Shown here: positions 6,385 to 14,809 of the stretch, in pieces | Numbering within the stretch: position 1 is the first letter of the stretch | How the letters are laid out: each line of letters starts with the position of its first letter | Source: a virus | Virus record (IMG/VR): IMGVR_UViG_3300015245_000020 | Location: 1-43,072 of that record | DNA length: 43,072 nucleotides | Direction: 5' to 3' (one strand) | Notes under the pieces: generated by a model | Databases searched by the model: none | The model's input: only the letters and a program-made list of their open reading frames with translations | What the model was told of the DNA's origin: nothing | Program-made: the position numbers and the translations under genes

Positions 6385-7697
6385 AAACAGTTTCAATCCC
6401 GTACACTCCCCGCCCACAGTTTCTACCTTTCCATCAAAGAAGTCAGCGTTGGGCAGTTCTGGTTTGTCATCGACGTGCCGGGAAAACTGTCGCGACAATT
6501 AACGATCTTTTAACCAAAGCGTGTTATTCTCAACAGGAGAGACCCCGCTATGGCTATATCGCCCCCTACTACTCGCAAGCGAAACAAATCGCTTGGGACT
6601 ACCTCAAGCACTACTCCAAAGAAATTGCAGTCAAAACCTCAGAATCTGCTTTATCAGTCGAGCTTTTCAACGGTGCGAGGGTTACGCTATATGGTGCAGA
6701 TAATCCGGACGCCTTTCGGGGTTTGTATTTCGATGGAGTTGCGGTTGACGAGTACGGAAATTGCCGACCAAATCTTTGGTCAGAAATCCTACGGCCTGCG
6801 CTTGCTGATCGACAAGGTTGGGCGCTCTTTATTGGGACCCCTAACGGACCTAATCATTTCTACGACATATGGGAAGAAGCTGGATTCAACCAAAAATGGT
6901 ATAGATTCATCCTCCGAGCCTCCGAAAGCGGAATAATCAATAAGGATGAATTGGAGGAAATGAAATCCTCCATGCCTGCCGATGAATGGGAATCGGAAAT
7001 GGAGTGCAGTTGGTTCGCCGCCGTAAAGGGGAGTTACTACGGCACAGAAATGAAGAATGCGAAAATAGGGGATTTTCCGCCTGTCGCAGGAGTAGCCAGC
7101 CACTATGTCTTCGACCTTGGATACACGGATACTACGGCGGTCTGGCGTTGGCAGGAATTCCCAGACCACACTCTTACAACGCTGGCTCAGGAATGGAGTG
7201 CTCGCAGTATTGATTTCTATATCAATTGGTTGCACGCCCAGCGAGAAGCAGGATTCAAAATCGGAAATGTCTGGGTGCCGCACGATGCCCGAGCAAAAAG
7301 CCTGCAAACCGGAAAATCGATTCTTGAACAACTACTCAACAACGGGGTCCGTCCGAGGTTAGTGCCAAATCTCAGTGTGCAGGATGGCATAAGCGCAGCC
7401 AGAATGATGTTTCGTCATGATGTATTTGATGAAGGTGGTTGTTACGATGGTTTGAAAGCTCTAAAATCCTATAAGCGGGAATTTAATGAAGACAAGAAAG
7501 TCTTCACGGATAAACCCCTGCACGATTGGTCAAGCAACTTTGCAGATTCCTATCGATACAAAGCTCTAGTGTCGAAGATGCAAGCCCTTCCGCCCCCGCC
7601 TGAGGCGCAGAAGCCCTTCGCAGTTCCTCTCCATTACTCATTTACGCTCGATCAAGCGTTTAAGTGTGGACCCATTCAGAATGGTAGAATCAAATAA
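6381..7697 (+). CDS. terL: Terminase large subunit
   Basis: The 438-aa packaging motor has an N-terminal ATPase with an arginine-rich Walker A (CHRRAGKT, 29-36), Walker B YFDGVAVDEY with D123/E124, and coupling segment IGTPNG (151-156). The C-terminal RNase-H-like nuclease has HYVFDLGYTD with D245 and D250 and later HDARAKS. It cleaves and pumps DNA into the prohead with the portal. The GTG start overlaps the upstream TGA; the stop overlaps the portal ATG. Length is typical of the podovirus-type family. Confidence 0.95.
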   Translation: MKTVSIPYTPRPQFLPFHQRSQRWAVLVCHRRAGKTVATINDLLTKACYSQQERPRYGYIAPYYSQAKQIAWDYLKHYSKEIAVKTSESALSVELFNGARVTLYGADNPDAFRGLYFDGVAVDEYGNCRPNLWSEILRPALADRQGWALFIGTPNGPNHFYDIWEEAGFNQKWYRFILRASESGIINKDELEEMKSSMPADEWESEMECSWFAAVKGSYYGTEMKNAKIGDFPPVAGVASHYVFDLGYTDTTAVWRWQEFPDHTLTTLAQEWSARSIDFYINWLHAQREAGFKIGNVWVPHDARAKSLQTGKSILEQLLNNGVRPRLVPNLSVQDGISAARMMFRHDVFDEGGCYDGLKALKSYKREFNEDKKVFTDKPLHDWSSNFADSYRYKALVSKMQALPPPPEAQKPFAVPLHYSFTLDQAFKCGPIQNGRIK

Positions 7698-10018
7698 TGG
7701 CCACCTATGATGTGAAGTATTGGCAAGGGGAAATTCAGGTTTCCAAGAAGGATTTGGAGCGATTTCATGAGGCGGGTGAGAAAGTAGTCAATAATTATCT
7801 TGATTTGGAGCAATCTGCTCAAATCAATGAAGGTATTGGCGCTCGGAAGTACAATATGTTCTGGGCGAATATCGGCATTCTTAAATCTGCTCTGTACGGA
7901 AATCCTCCAAAACCTCTAGCAAAGAGGGAATTTCAAGACCCAGATGATGAAGTGGGTCGAGTGGCTGCATCCATGATGGAGAGACTTCTCTCTACTGGTC
8001 CGAATGGTAGTGGATCCGATATGCACTCAGCCTTCCAACAATCAGTAGAAGATAGGCTGCTGCCGGGGCTAGGACAGATTTGGTTGCGATATGATGCCAA
8101 AATTATCGACAATGCAGTAGGGGAAGTGCAAGCTTCTGAAATACAAGATGAAAATGTCTGCACAGACTATGTGTATTGGAGAGATTTCTTCTATTCTCCT
8201 TCTAGAAACTGGGCGGAAGTTTCGTGGGTCGCTAAACGGGTTTGGATGACAGTAGAAGCAATGAATAAACGCTTTGGGGATAAGGCCAAAGATGTGAAAT
8301 TGGTAATTCCCAAGGACGGAAAATCTTACGATGCCCAAACTAGCCAAGCGGATAGTTTGAAGCGCGGCGAGATTTACGAAATTTGGTGTAAGCCCACTAG
8401 AAAGATTCACTGGGTTTCTCCAGACTGTGAAACTTTCTTGGATGAACAAGACGATCAACTCTACATTCCAGGATTTTATCCCTGTCCTCGTCCATTGGTG
8501 GCGAACATCACCACGACTAGATTTATTGGGCGTGCTGATTACACGATGGTGCAGGATCAATACACGCAGCTTAATGATATCAATATTCGCCTTGGGTATT
8601 TGATTGAAGCGTGTAAGGCAGTAGGCGTATATGATAGGACTGCGGATGGTGTTCAAAAGATGTTGGTCGATGGAGTAGAGAACCAACTCATCCCAGTAGA
8701 TAGCTGGGCGGCATTTGCTGAAAAGGGTGGCATTAAGGGAGTAATAGATTGGCTACCAGTTGATGCCATTGCGGGAGTCATTGAGAAGTTAAGAGAAACT
8801 CGTGCAGATATTGTTCAACAGATATACGAACTTACCGGCATAAGCGACATTATGCGGGGAGTTACGAATGCGCGTGAGACTTTTGGTGCACAGAAACTCA
8901 AATCTCAATACTCTAGTTCTAGACTTCAGCTTTACCAGATGCAAGTCGCCGAATTTGTTTCAGAAGCTCTAAACATAAAGGCTTGGATAATCTCCAAACA
9001 CTTCCAACCTGAGACTATTATTAAAAAGTCTTTGGTGATGTACACTCCAGACAATCAGTATGCACAGGCCGCTGTTCAACTCATTAAAGATTCTTGGGAG
9101 TTGATGTATCGTATCAACATTTCCAGCACTCAAATGTCCATTCCGGATTATAATGCTGAGAAACAAGATCGTCAAGAATTCATCACTGCGATGGGCCAGT
9201 ATCTTTCGCAAGCATCAGAATTCATACAAATGAATCCTAAGGGTGCACCATTCCTATTGAAGATTCTTCAATGGGGTGCAGCTAGTTTCGCCGGTGCAGA
9301 TCAAGTTGAAACTTTATTTGACAACTACATTAGAACTCTAGAGCAACAACTTCAGCAGCCGCCGCAGCCCAATCCTGAAGCACAGAAAATTCAAGCGGAA
9401 ATGGCGGATAGAGATAAACAACGTCAATTCGAGCAAAATAAGGCCCAGTTTGATGCCGGTGAGAAGAAATCTCTGGCGCAATTTGATGCTCAAACTAAGA
9501 CGCAACTTGCTGACATTGATGGTAAGGTTACTTCTCAACTTGCTGAGATTAATAATGCCTCTAAAGAGCGCATTGCGGCTGAGAATAATCGCACGCAATT
9601 ACAAATCGCCGAAGGTAAGCAGGCAGACATGTTTGTTGAGCAAGCGCGTGGTCTTGACGATAAACAGCGCGAACTTGATGCCCAACAGGGTGAATCTGAT
9701 CTTCGTGCTCGAGCAGATGAAATGCGGGTACAGCATATCTTGGATAGTGCAATGCTTGAAGTTAAGCGCCTTGCTGACGAACATGGAATTAAGGTAAAGG
9801 ACAGCATCATGAAGGCTCAGAATGATGCCGCTAAGAAAGATAATCAGGAGGGCAAGCAACAGTCTGCTACAGACATCAAGGCTATGCAGAAAATGCACAC
9901 AGATTTGATGGGGGTAGTGGGTGAAATGGTTAAGAGTATGAAAGGTAAGAAATCCGTTAGTATAACGCTCCCCGATGGTGGGGAAGCAAAAGCAGAAGTA
10001 ACCCCACATAAGGAGTAG
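7697..10018 (+). CDS. Portal protein
   Basis: The 773-aa protein resembles the P22-like class of portals. Diagnostic text around residues 375-420 is YELTGISDIMRGVTNA followed by ETFGAQKLKSQYSSSRL. Residues about 545-720 are a very long, Gln/Lys/Glu/Asp-rich coiled coil, suiting the barrel or crown that projects into the capsid. It forms the dodecameric vertex through which DNA enters and leaves. The start overlaps the terL stop (TAATGG). The C-terminal 50 residues are basic and flexible. Confidence 0.9.
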   Translation: MATYDVKYWQGEIQVSKKDLERFHEAGEKVVNNYLDLEQSAQINEGIGARKYNMFWANIGILKSALYGNPPKPLAKREFQDPDDEVGRVAASMMERLLSTGPNGSGSDMHSAFQQSVEDRLLPGLGQIWLRYDAKIIDNAVGEVQASEIQDENVCTDYVYWRDFFYSPSRNWAEVSWVAKRVWMTVEAMNKRFGDKAKDVKLVIPKDGKSYDAQTSQADSLKRGEIYEIWCKPTRKIHWVSPDCETFLDEQDDQLYIPGFYPCPRPLVANITTTRFIGRADYTMVQDQYTQLNDINIRLGYLIEACKAVGVYDRTADGVQKMLVDGVENQLIPVDSWAAFAEKGGIKGVIDWLPVDAIAGVIEKLRETRADIVQQIYELTGISDIMRGVTNARETFGAQKLKSQYSSSRLQLYQMQVAEFVSEALNIKAWIISKHFQPETIIKKSLVMYTPDNQYAQAAVQLIKDSWELMYRINISSTQMSIPDYNAEKQDRQEFITAMGQYLSQASEFIQMNPKGAPFLLKILQWGAASFAGADQVETLFDNYIRTLEQQLQQPPQPNPEAQKIQAEMADRDKQRQFEQNKAQFDAGEKKSLAQFDAQTKTQLADIDGKVTSQLAEINNASKERIAAENNRTQLQIAEGKQADMFVEQARGLDDKQRELDAQQGESDLRARADEMRVQHILDSAMLEVKRLADEHGIKVKDSIMKAQNDAAKKDNQEGKQQSATDIKAMQKMHTDLMGVVGEMVKSMKGKKSVSITLPDGGEAKAEVTPHKE

Positions 10019-10020
10019 AC

Positions 10021-10500
10021 ATGGCATCCGGTGACGTGCACGTCTCTGCAAAATTCGTCAGCAATATGACGAAAACGGCGCTCGCCGCGTTGTGGGCGAG
10101 TGATGTAGTGAAAATGGGAATCATAACAAATGCTCAAACTCCCAACATTACGGACAGTGATCCCCGATGGGGAGCTGGTGGCACTCAGAACTATTCTACT
10201 GCTGAAGTCACACCCGGAGGTAGTTATAGTGCTGGTGGTATCTCTCTTGCTGGCACTACTTCCACTCTTTCTGGTGCTGTAACTTCTCTCAATGCAACAA
10301 GTCCAATCGCGCTTGCGGCGAATGCTGCAAATCCTACTGGGGCATTCTGGGGAATTTTCTATGATTCTACCAGTGCAGGTAAGGAAGTTTTCGGCTTTAT
10401 AGATCTTGCGGGTTCTCTTAGTTTGGTGAGTGGACTTTCGATCAATATCAATGGGGTGAGTTCAGGCACACAACCTTTACTCGCTGGTACGGCAAACTAG
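10021..10500 (+). CDS. Small virion protein, 159 aa
   Basis: It starts MASGDVHVSAKFVSNMTKTAL. The segment WGAGGTQNYSTAEVTPGG, followed by SYSAGGISLAG, matches a recurrent phage structural protein type rich in Gly/Ser/Thr beta strands. It lies two bases after the portal gene. A capsid-surface or tail-associated beta-sandwich is likely; the exact role is unknown. It opens a run of five virion-like genes placed between portal and scaffold. Confidence 0.65.
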   Translation: MASGDVHVSAKFVSNMTKTALAALWASDVVKMGIITNAQTPNITDSDPRWGAGGTQNYSTAEVTPGGSYSAGGISLAGTTSTLSGAVTSLNATSPIALAANAANPTGAFWGIFYDSTSAGKEVFGFIDLAGSLSLVSGLSININGVSSGTQPLLAGTAN

Positions 10501-10503
10501 AGT

Positions 10504-11127
10504 ATGGCCGTTCTGTATTCAGCCGACTTTGTCGGCGCCGACACAGACCCGATCGGGGGAAACTACTCCACGATTACGGGGTTGACTTCCTGCCAGCGGC
10601 TATCGAACGCGCTGGCAGGCTCGTCCAGCGGCGACTGCGGAGTTTACGTCAACTCGATCACCACCCCCAACGACTGCTACTGTGAAACGACAGTGCCGCC
10701 GGGAAACACGCCGCCCGATGAAGGCGGTTCGATTTGTCGAGTAGATGAGGTGAATAACAACTTCTATCTCGCGATGTGGGTTGGCACAGGCGGTGGATCT
10801 GAGGTCCACCTCTACCGCTGGAATAACGGCACCAAGACTTTGCTAGATAATCAGCCATTCTCCCCCGGTGCACCCTTCAAATTAAGAATTTCTGCCCTTG
10901 GTAGCCTTATCCGCGCTTATGTCAACGGTGCTCTCAAGTGCACTGCTACAGATGGGAACTTCGCTACTGGCAAGGCTGGGTTTTTCATCACGCGCGGTGC
11001 CGATCCGACAATTTTTACTGCTTCGACGATTGAGATAGGTGACTTAATCGTACACAGTGGAACGATCTATAGTAACTTCAAGACTTCTCACCGCCCCGCT
11101 CCATTCATGCCAGGAAACGCTAGATAA
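10504..11127 (+). CDS. Virion protein with lectin-like (LamG/concanavalin) fold, 207 aa
   Basis: The beta-rich sequence includes NNFYLAMWVG, EVHLYRWNNGTKTLL and FKLRISALGSLIRAYVNGALKC, the strand order and 'V-N-G' turn typical of concanavalin-like carbohydrate-binding domains. It ends in a short Arg/Pro tail. It probably decorates the particle and may bind glycans on the host or environment. G+C and codon use are higher than in the portal gene, suggesting separate acquisition. Function is inferred from fold-like patterns only. Confidence 0.6.
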   Translation: MAVLYSADFVGADTDPIGGNYSTITGLTSCQRLSNALAGSSSGDCGVYVNSITTPNDCYCETTVPPGNTPPDEGGSICRVDEVNNNFYLAMWVGTGGGSEVHLYRWNNGTKTLLDNQPFSPGAPFKLRISALGSLIRAYVNGALKCTATDGNFATGKAGFFITRGADPTIFTASTIEIGDLIVHSGTIYSNFKTSHRPAPFMPGNAR

Positions 11128-11137
11128 GGAACATAAA

Positions 11138-11704
11138 ATGAGTCGACAATTCTTCACAGAACTTCTCTGGTGGGCCACTGCTGATGGAGCGCAGATTGTA
11201 TCTTCCGCTGCCGAGACAATTATCTTTCCGGATGTAACGATTCCGGCGAACTATATAGCAGATGGTCGCGTACTTGACATCTATGCTTCGGGTCGCTGGA
11301 GTAACGTGGTTACGTCGGTTCCAACACTCACGTTCTTTCTTCGTTGGGGTGGGGTCGCTGGTACGATCCTCGCCCAATCTCCAGCTATCGTAACGCCAGC
11401 CGCTGCGACGACCTCGGCTCCCTGGGAGTTGCGTCTACGACTGCAAACTCGGACGAACGGAGCGACCGGTTCACTGTTCGTAATGGGCTCTGTGACTATG
11501 ACCGATGGCGCAGCACCGACTTTCGGAACAGTTACGAACTATGGAGTAACTGCCGCGATGCATTCTGCGGGTACTACGGTTCCCGCAGCAGTCACTGTAG
11601 ACCTTACTGCGGATACCGCCCTTTCGCTCACCGCGAAGTTCAGCGCGTCGAATGCGGCGAACAACCTCACCGGCCACATTTACAACGGTATTTCGATGAA
11701 CTAA
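11138..11704 (+). CDS. Virion beta-sandwich protein, 188 aa
   Basis: The start is placed at ATGAGTCGACAATTC (11138), which has AAGGAAC upstream; an in-frame upstream codon at 11057 lies inside the preceding gene and lacks a ribosome site. The protein is rich in Ala/Thr/Val beta strands (DGRVLDIYASGRW, FFLRWGG, GSLFVMGSVTM) and ends in Asn-rich strands, as in head-decoration or fibre-head domains. No specific family is recognised. It belongs with the adjacent 229-aa gene. Confidence 0.65.
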   Translation: MSRQFFTELLWWATADGAQIVSSAAETIIFPDVTIPANYIADGRVLDIYASGRWSNVVTSVPTLTFFLRWGGVAGTILAQSPAIVTPAAATTSAPWELRLRLQTRTNGATGSLFVMGSVTMTDGAAPTFGTVTNYGVTAAMHSAGTTVPAAVTVDLTADTALSLTAKFSASNAANNLTGHIYNGISMN

Positions 11705-11716
11705 CTATGTGCTCCG

Positions 11717-12406
11717 ATGGCTTCTCGCTTTTACTTTCACGCATCTGGTAGCATCCTCACACCCAATAATCCGGGTTTTGATGCGAACTGGGAGCAGACC
11801 GGTCAGGCGGTGAGGCTACCTCTCGACCTGAAGCCGCAGCAGGGGCCGCAGACTGCACTCGCCAATTCTACAACGATCACAGTTCCGATCACGACAACCC
11901 AGGACATTCTGTGCTACCAGTTCGTCTCAAATCAGGTATTCCAGCCAGTGAAACTGGATACTTCGGCCCTATTCTCAATTGTGATGCGATTTATCGAAAG
12001 TTCGACCAATGCGAATGTCACGATCGCATGTAGTCTTCGAGCATTTGACGTACGGGGTTCGACTTCGCTAGGGACGTTATTCTCTCAGTTCACGGGCGGA
12101 ACGGAATTTGGAACGACCGCTGCAACGCGGATTATTGGACCTTCGGCTATCACTGCACTCCAGATCGACCAACTCTGGCGACCTGTGATAGAAATTGGGG
12201 CGCACGCTGCCGCTCCAGCCGCCGCTGCGACGTATAACGGCCGCGCCGGAACGAATGCAGCGACAGATTTTGCTCTTACCAGCGCTCTTACAACTGACTT
12301 AAATCCTTGGTTCGAGTTGAGTCGGAACCTCAATGCGGTCGTTTTGAACAACTTTCAAAATGTCCGCGCAGGGAGTGGAATTTCAGTAACTGAGAAAACC
12401 CGATGA
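11717..12406 (+). CDS. Virion beta-rich protein, 229 aa
   Basis: It starts MASRFYFHASGS and contains beta strands, Ala-rich turns (HAAAPAAAATYNGRAG) and a C-terminus NFQNVRAGSGISV. No Shine-Dalgarno is obvious; re-initiation after the gene ending 12 bases upstream is plausible. The last four bases overlap the next gene (ATGA). The sequence type fits a structural surface protein; no enzyme motif is visible. Confidence 0.6.
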   Translation: MASRFYFHASGSILTPNNPGFDANWEQTGQAVRLPLDLKPQQGPQTALANSTTITVPITTTQDILCYQFVSNQVFQPVKLDTSALFSIVMRFIESSTNANVTIACSLRAFDVRGSTSLGTLFSQFTGGTEFGTTAATRIIGPSAITALQIDQLWRPVIEIGAHAAAPAAAATYNGRAGTNAATDFALTSALTTDLNPWFELSRNLNAVVLNNFQNVRAGSGISVTEKTR

Positions 12407-13227
12407 GTTTTAGGCAGCTTCGATCGAAGTATTTTAAATTCCCACATGGGACTCCCGTAGCTGGAGTTACCACTATCAATGCCACGGTAGGAACTTACTC
12501 CTGGGTGGGTAAGAATTCACCCCTAACTAAGATAATTAATGCCTCTGTAGGCGCGTATTCCTGGCAAGGAAAGACTTCTCCCCTTTCTAAGATGATAAAC
12601 GCGGGGGTAGGTACTTACTCTTGGTCTGGCAAAAGTTCCCCGCTTTCTAAGATGATCAATGCCAGTGTGGGAACTTACTCCTGGGCTGGTAAGAATTCGC
12701 CGCTTACTAAGATGATTAATGCATCTGTGGGGGCGTACACTTGGCAAGGAAAATCTTCGCCTTTATCTAAGATGATTAACGCCAGTGTGGGAACTTACAC
12801 TTGGCTAGGGAAAACTGCTTCCTTAGATAATGTAATACGGATTAATGCTCAAGTCGGGCAATATTCTTGGAGTGGTGTACCGGCGCAAATCCAGCAAATA
12901 ATTACTATTGACGCCAAAATAGGAGTATATTCTTGGGCTGGCGTGACCGCTACGGTGACTGCCACTGTTCAACCCCAGAAATCTATGGGGTTTTATGGGG
13001 TAAGTTTCCGTAGAAAACGTAGTCAAATAGATGAAGCCCCAGATTTAGATGTTCGGGGTGCGCTGCAAGAAGTTCTAATTAAGAAGGGGTTGATAGATAA
13101 GGTTGAGTACTCTATCAACACTAAAGCAGTAAGTGAAGAAGAGGAAATAGTGGAAGTTAAGGCTTCTGGTCTCTCTAAGAGAGATTTAGAGGCAATCATC
13201 ATAGCCATCTTAGTGAGCGAACTATGA
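12403..13227 (+). CDS. Virion protein with eight INASVGTYSW-type repeats
   Basis: The 274-aa protein has three parts: a basic N-terminus (1-24); eight repeats (25-190) of the pattern I-N-A-x-V-G-x-Y-x-W-x-G-K-x-S-P-L-x-K-M, the first six 20-22 aa and the last two degenerate; and a charged helical tail (about 200-274) beginning KSMGFYGVSFRRKR. Repeats of this G-x-Y-x-W-x-G type occur in phage surface proteins and probably form a stacked beta structure such as a head fibre or decoration. Overlaps of 4 bases with both neighbours show operon membership. Confidence 0.75.
   Translation: MSFRQLRSKYFKFPHGTPVAGVTTINATVGTYSWVGKNSPLTKIINASVGAYSWQGKTSPLSKMINAGVGTYSWSGKSSPLSKMINASVGTYSWAGKNSPLTKMINASVGAYTWQGKSSPLSKMINASVGTYTWLGKTASLDNVIRINAQVGQYSWSGVPAQIQQIITIDAKIGVYSWAGVTATVTATVQPQKSMGFYGVSFRRKRSQIDEAPDLDVRGALQEVLIKKGLIDKVEYSINTKAVSEEEEIVEVKASGLSKRDLEAIIIAILVSEL
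12475..12972 (+). repeat. Coding tandem repeat, 60-bp unit with 180-bp higher order
   Basis: Eight units lie end to end. Units 1 and 4 share TYSW-x-GKNSPLTK, units 2 and 5 share AYxWQGK, and units 3 and 6 share a Thr-Tyr start. The array therefore probably grew by duplicating a three-unit block and not one unit at a time. Units differ at many synonymous positions. Confidence 0.85.
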
Positions 13228-13538
13228 GACGACGTTGGATTCAAATAAATGGGGAGTTGATAGAAGTCACGAGAGATTATCAACAACCATCTCCAGATTC
13301 GGCAAAGAATGCCGGGGTGCTTTGGAATGACCGAGAATACCAAGATATGGGAGATTCTAGATTCACCTCCCGATCTCAGCATAAGGAATACATGAAGGCC
13401 AAGGGAATAACCACGGCTGATGATTTTTCAGGAGAGTGGAAGAAGAAAGAAGCACTTCGGCTCCGACAGAAAGAGGGTTACGATCCCACCCGTAGAGAGG
13501 ATCTAGAACGAGCGTTGTCAACTTTATCAAAAGGATAG
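13224..13538 (+). CDS. Conserved phage head-region protein, 104 aa
   Basis: It starts MRRRWIQINGELIEVTRDY and contains SRSQHKEYMKAKGITTADDF. This combination is familiar from a conserved podophage family encoded just before the scaffold or capsid gene; its function is not established. The protein is basic and helical, fitting a capsid-internal or assembly-accessory role. It overlaps the repeat-protein gene by 4 bases and is followed 4 bases later by the scaffold gene. Confidence 0.65.
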   Translation: MRRRWIQINGELIEVTRDYQQPSPDSAKNAGVLWNDREYQDMGDSRFTSRSQHKEYMKAKGITTADDFSGEWKKKEALRLRQKEGYDPTRREDLERALSTLSKG

Positions 13539-13542
13539 AGCC

Positions 13543-14712
13543 ATGGCCGAAGAAAGTCTGCGAGAAACACTTGAAAAATCAATGGCTACCGTTGAATCTG
13601 CTGCGGTAGATTCTGGTGGCACCGGGGATAGTTCCGGTGCGGATACTGTAGGGGAGGCAAATGAGGCCGCTTCTGCTGAATCGCAAGATAAAACCCCAGT
13701 TGAAGGACAAGATAAGGCAACTACGGAAGGCCAAGAGAAAGTTCCTGCGGAAGGAGCAGATAAGGCTCCAGTAGAGGGTGATAAGAAACCAGTAGCTGAG
13801 GGAGACAAGAAACTAGCAATTGAAGGGGATAAAAAGCCTGCCGTAAAGGTAGAAGCCAAGGGTGTTCGGGCGCCTGAAAGTTGGAAACCCGCCATTAGGG
13901 ATAAGCACTGGAAAACCCTCCCTACAGAAGTACAGATGGAGATTCTTCGTCGTGAACGTCAAACTGATGAAGCACTCCAAGGTTCTGCTGAATCTCGTAA
14001 AGGTATGGAGCAAGTGCAGGGAGTCTTTGGTCAGTTTAAAGACTTCTTTGAGTTCGAAAAGCTTTCTCCTCTCCAAACTGTACAGAATACACTGAATATG
14101 ATGCGAGCTTTGCGGTTCGCCCAGCCTCCGCAGAAAGCTCAAGTCATGGCTCAAATGATAGCGGGCTTTGATGTAGATGTTACGTTGCTTGACAAAGCTC
14201 TCTCCATGGTTGTTAAACCTTCTGATCCTGCAACTGCGGCGCAGCGAGAAACTAGCAGTGCAGTTCAAGCAATTCTTCAGCGAGAATTGGCGCCTCTTAG
14301 GGATATGATGAAGGGAGTCACAGCCCAAAGAGAACAACAAAGGCAGCAAGAACACAATGTAATGGTGTCTGAAATTCAAACTTTTGCTGATGATCCGCAG
14401 AATGTTTATTTCGATCAAGTACGAGAATCCATGGCAGATATCATGGAAGCTGGCGCAGCAAGAGGACAAAAAATTACCTTGTCAGATGCATACAAACGTG
14501 CTATACTCGCAAATAATGACTTGGCTGAAGTCTATAGTCAAGACCAACTGAAGCAAGCGGCTCGTAAGGTGAATGCGCCCGCTGAAGCTGCTAGACGTAG
14601 AGCGGCTCAGAGCGTAACAGGATCACCTTCTACGGCTGTTTCAGCGGAAGTTGGAGGCTCTATAAGGGATGCATTAGAGGCAGCCATAGTCGCCCACAGT
14701 GGGCGAGCGTAA
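13543..14712 (+). CDS. Putative scaffolding protein
   Basis: The 389-aa protein directly precedes the capsid gene. The N-terminal 110 residues are disordered, acidic and repetitive (EGQDKATTEGQEKVPAEG type units), then RAPESWKPAIRDKHWKTLP starts a long helical region (about 115-350) with coiled-coil stretches. This architecture and position match phage scaffolds that guide capsid assembly and then leave. Residues 275-310 contain DDPQNVYFDQVRESMADIM, a segment also seen in such proteins. Confidence 0.75.
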   Translation: MAEESLRETLEKSMATVESAAVDSGGTGDSSGADTVGEANEAASAESQDKTPVEGQDKATTEGQEKVPAEGADKAPVEGDKKPVAEGDKKLAIEGDKKPAVKVEAKGVRAPESWKPAIRDKHWKTLPTEVQMEILRRERQTDEALQGSAESRKGMEQVQGVFGQFKDFFEFEKLSPLQTVQNTLNMMRALRFAQPPQKAQVMAQMIAGFDVDVTLLDKALSMVVKPSDPATAAQRETSSAVQAILQRELAPLRDMMKGVTAQREQQRQQEHNVMVSEIQTFADDPQNVYFDQVRESMADIMEAGAARGQKITLSDAYKRAILANNDLAEVYSQDQLKQAARKVNAPAEAARRRAAQSVTGSPSTAVSAEVGGSIRDALEAAIVAHSGRA

Positions 14713-14809
14713 GCAGGAAGCTTAGGCTCATCCTGAGAAGTAAGACGAAGCCGGTTACGGTCCATCGTGATGTAAAACGGGCTTTTTCTCAACTTTTTAG
14801 GAGACTTAA
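14713..14809 (+). promoter_or_regulatory. Structured leader of the major capsid gene
   Basis: The 97-nt gap contains an imperfect stem (AAGCC-G-GTT against AAC-G-GGCTT) followed by TTTTTCTC, then CAACTTTTTAGGAG and the capsid ATG. It resembles the hairpin / T-rich / ribosome-site elements before four other genes. It may partially terminate, or form a processing or stabilising site that raises capsid output. No promoter is convincing. Confidence 0.4.

Noticed and set aside
6789-7331. 180-codon leftward frame opposite terL
   Set aside because: Antisense to the nuclease domain of terL and no start signal; a codon-bias shadow.
8069-8686. 205-codon leftward frame opposite the portal gene
   Set aside because: Antisense shadow of a well-supported gene; no ribosome site and implausible composition.
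12475-12972. CRISPR-like regular repeats
   Set aside because: The repeats are contiguous coding units in one reading frame with no unique spacers.
13813-14469. 218-codon leftward frame opposite the scaffold gene
   Set aside because: Shadow of the helical scaffold sequence; no start signal, and it would lie alone in a rightward operon.
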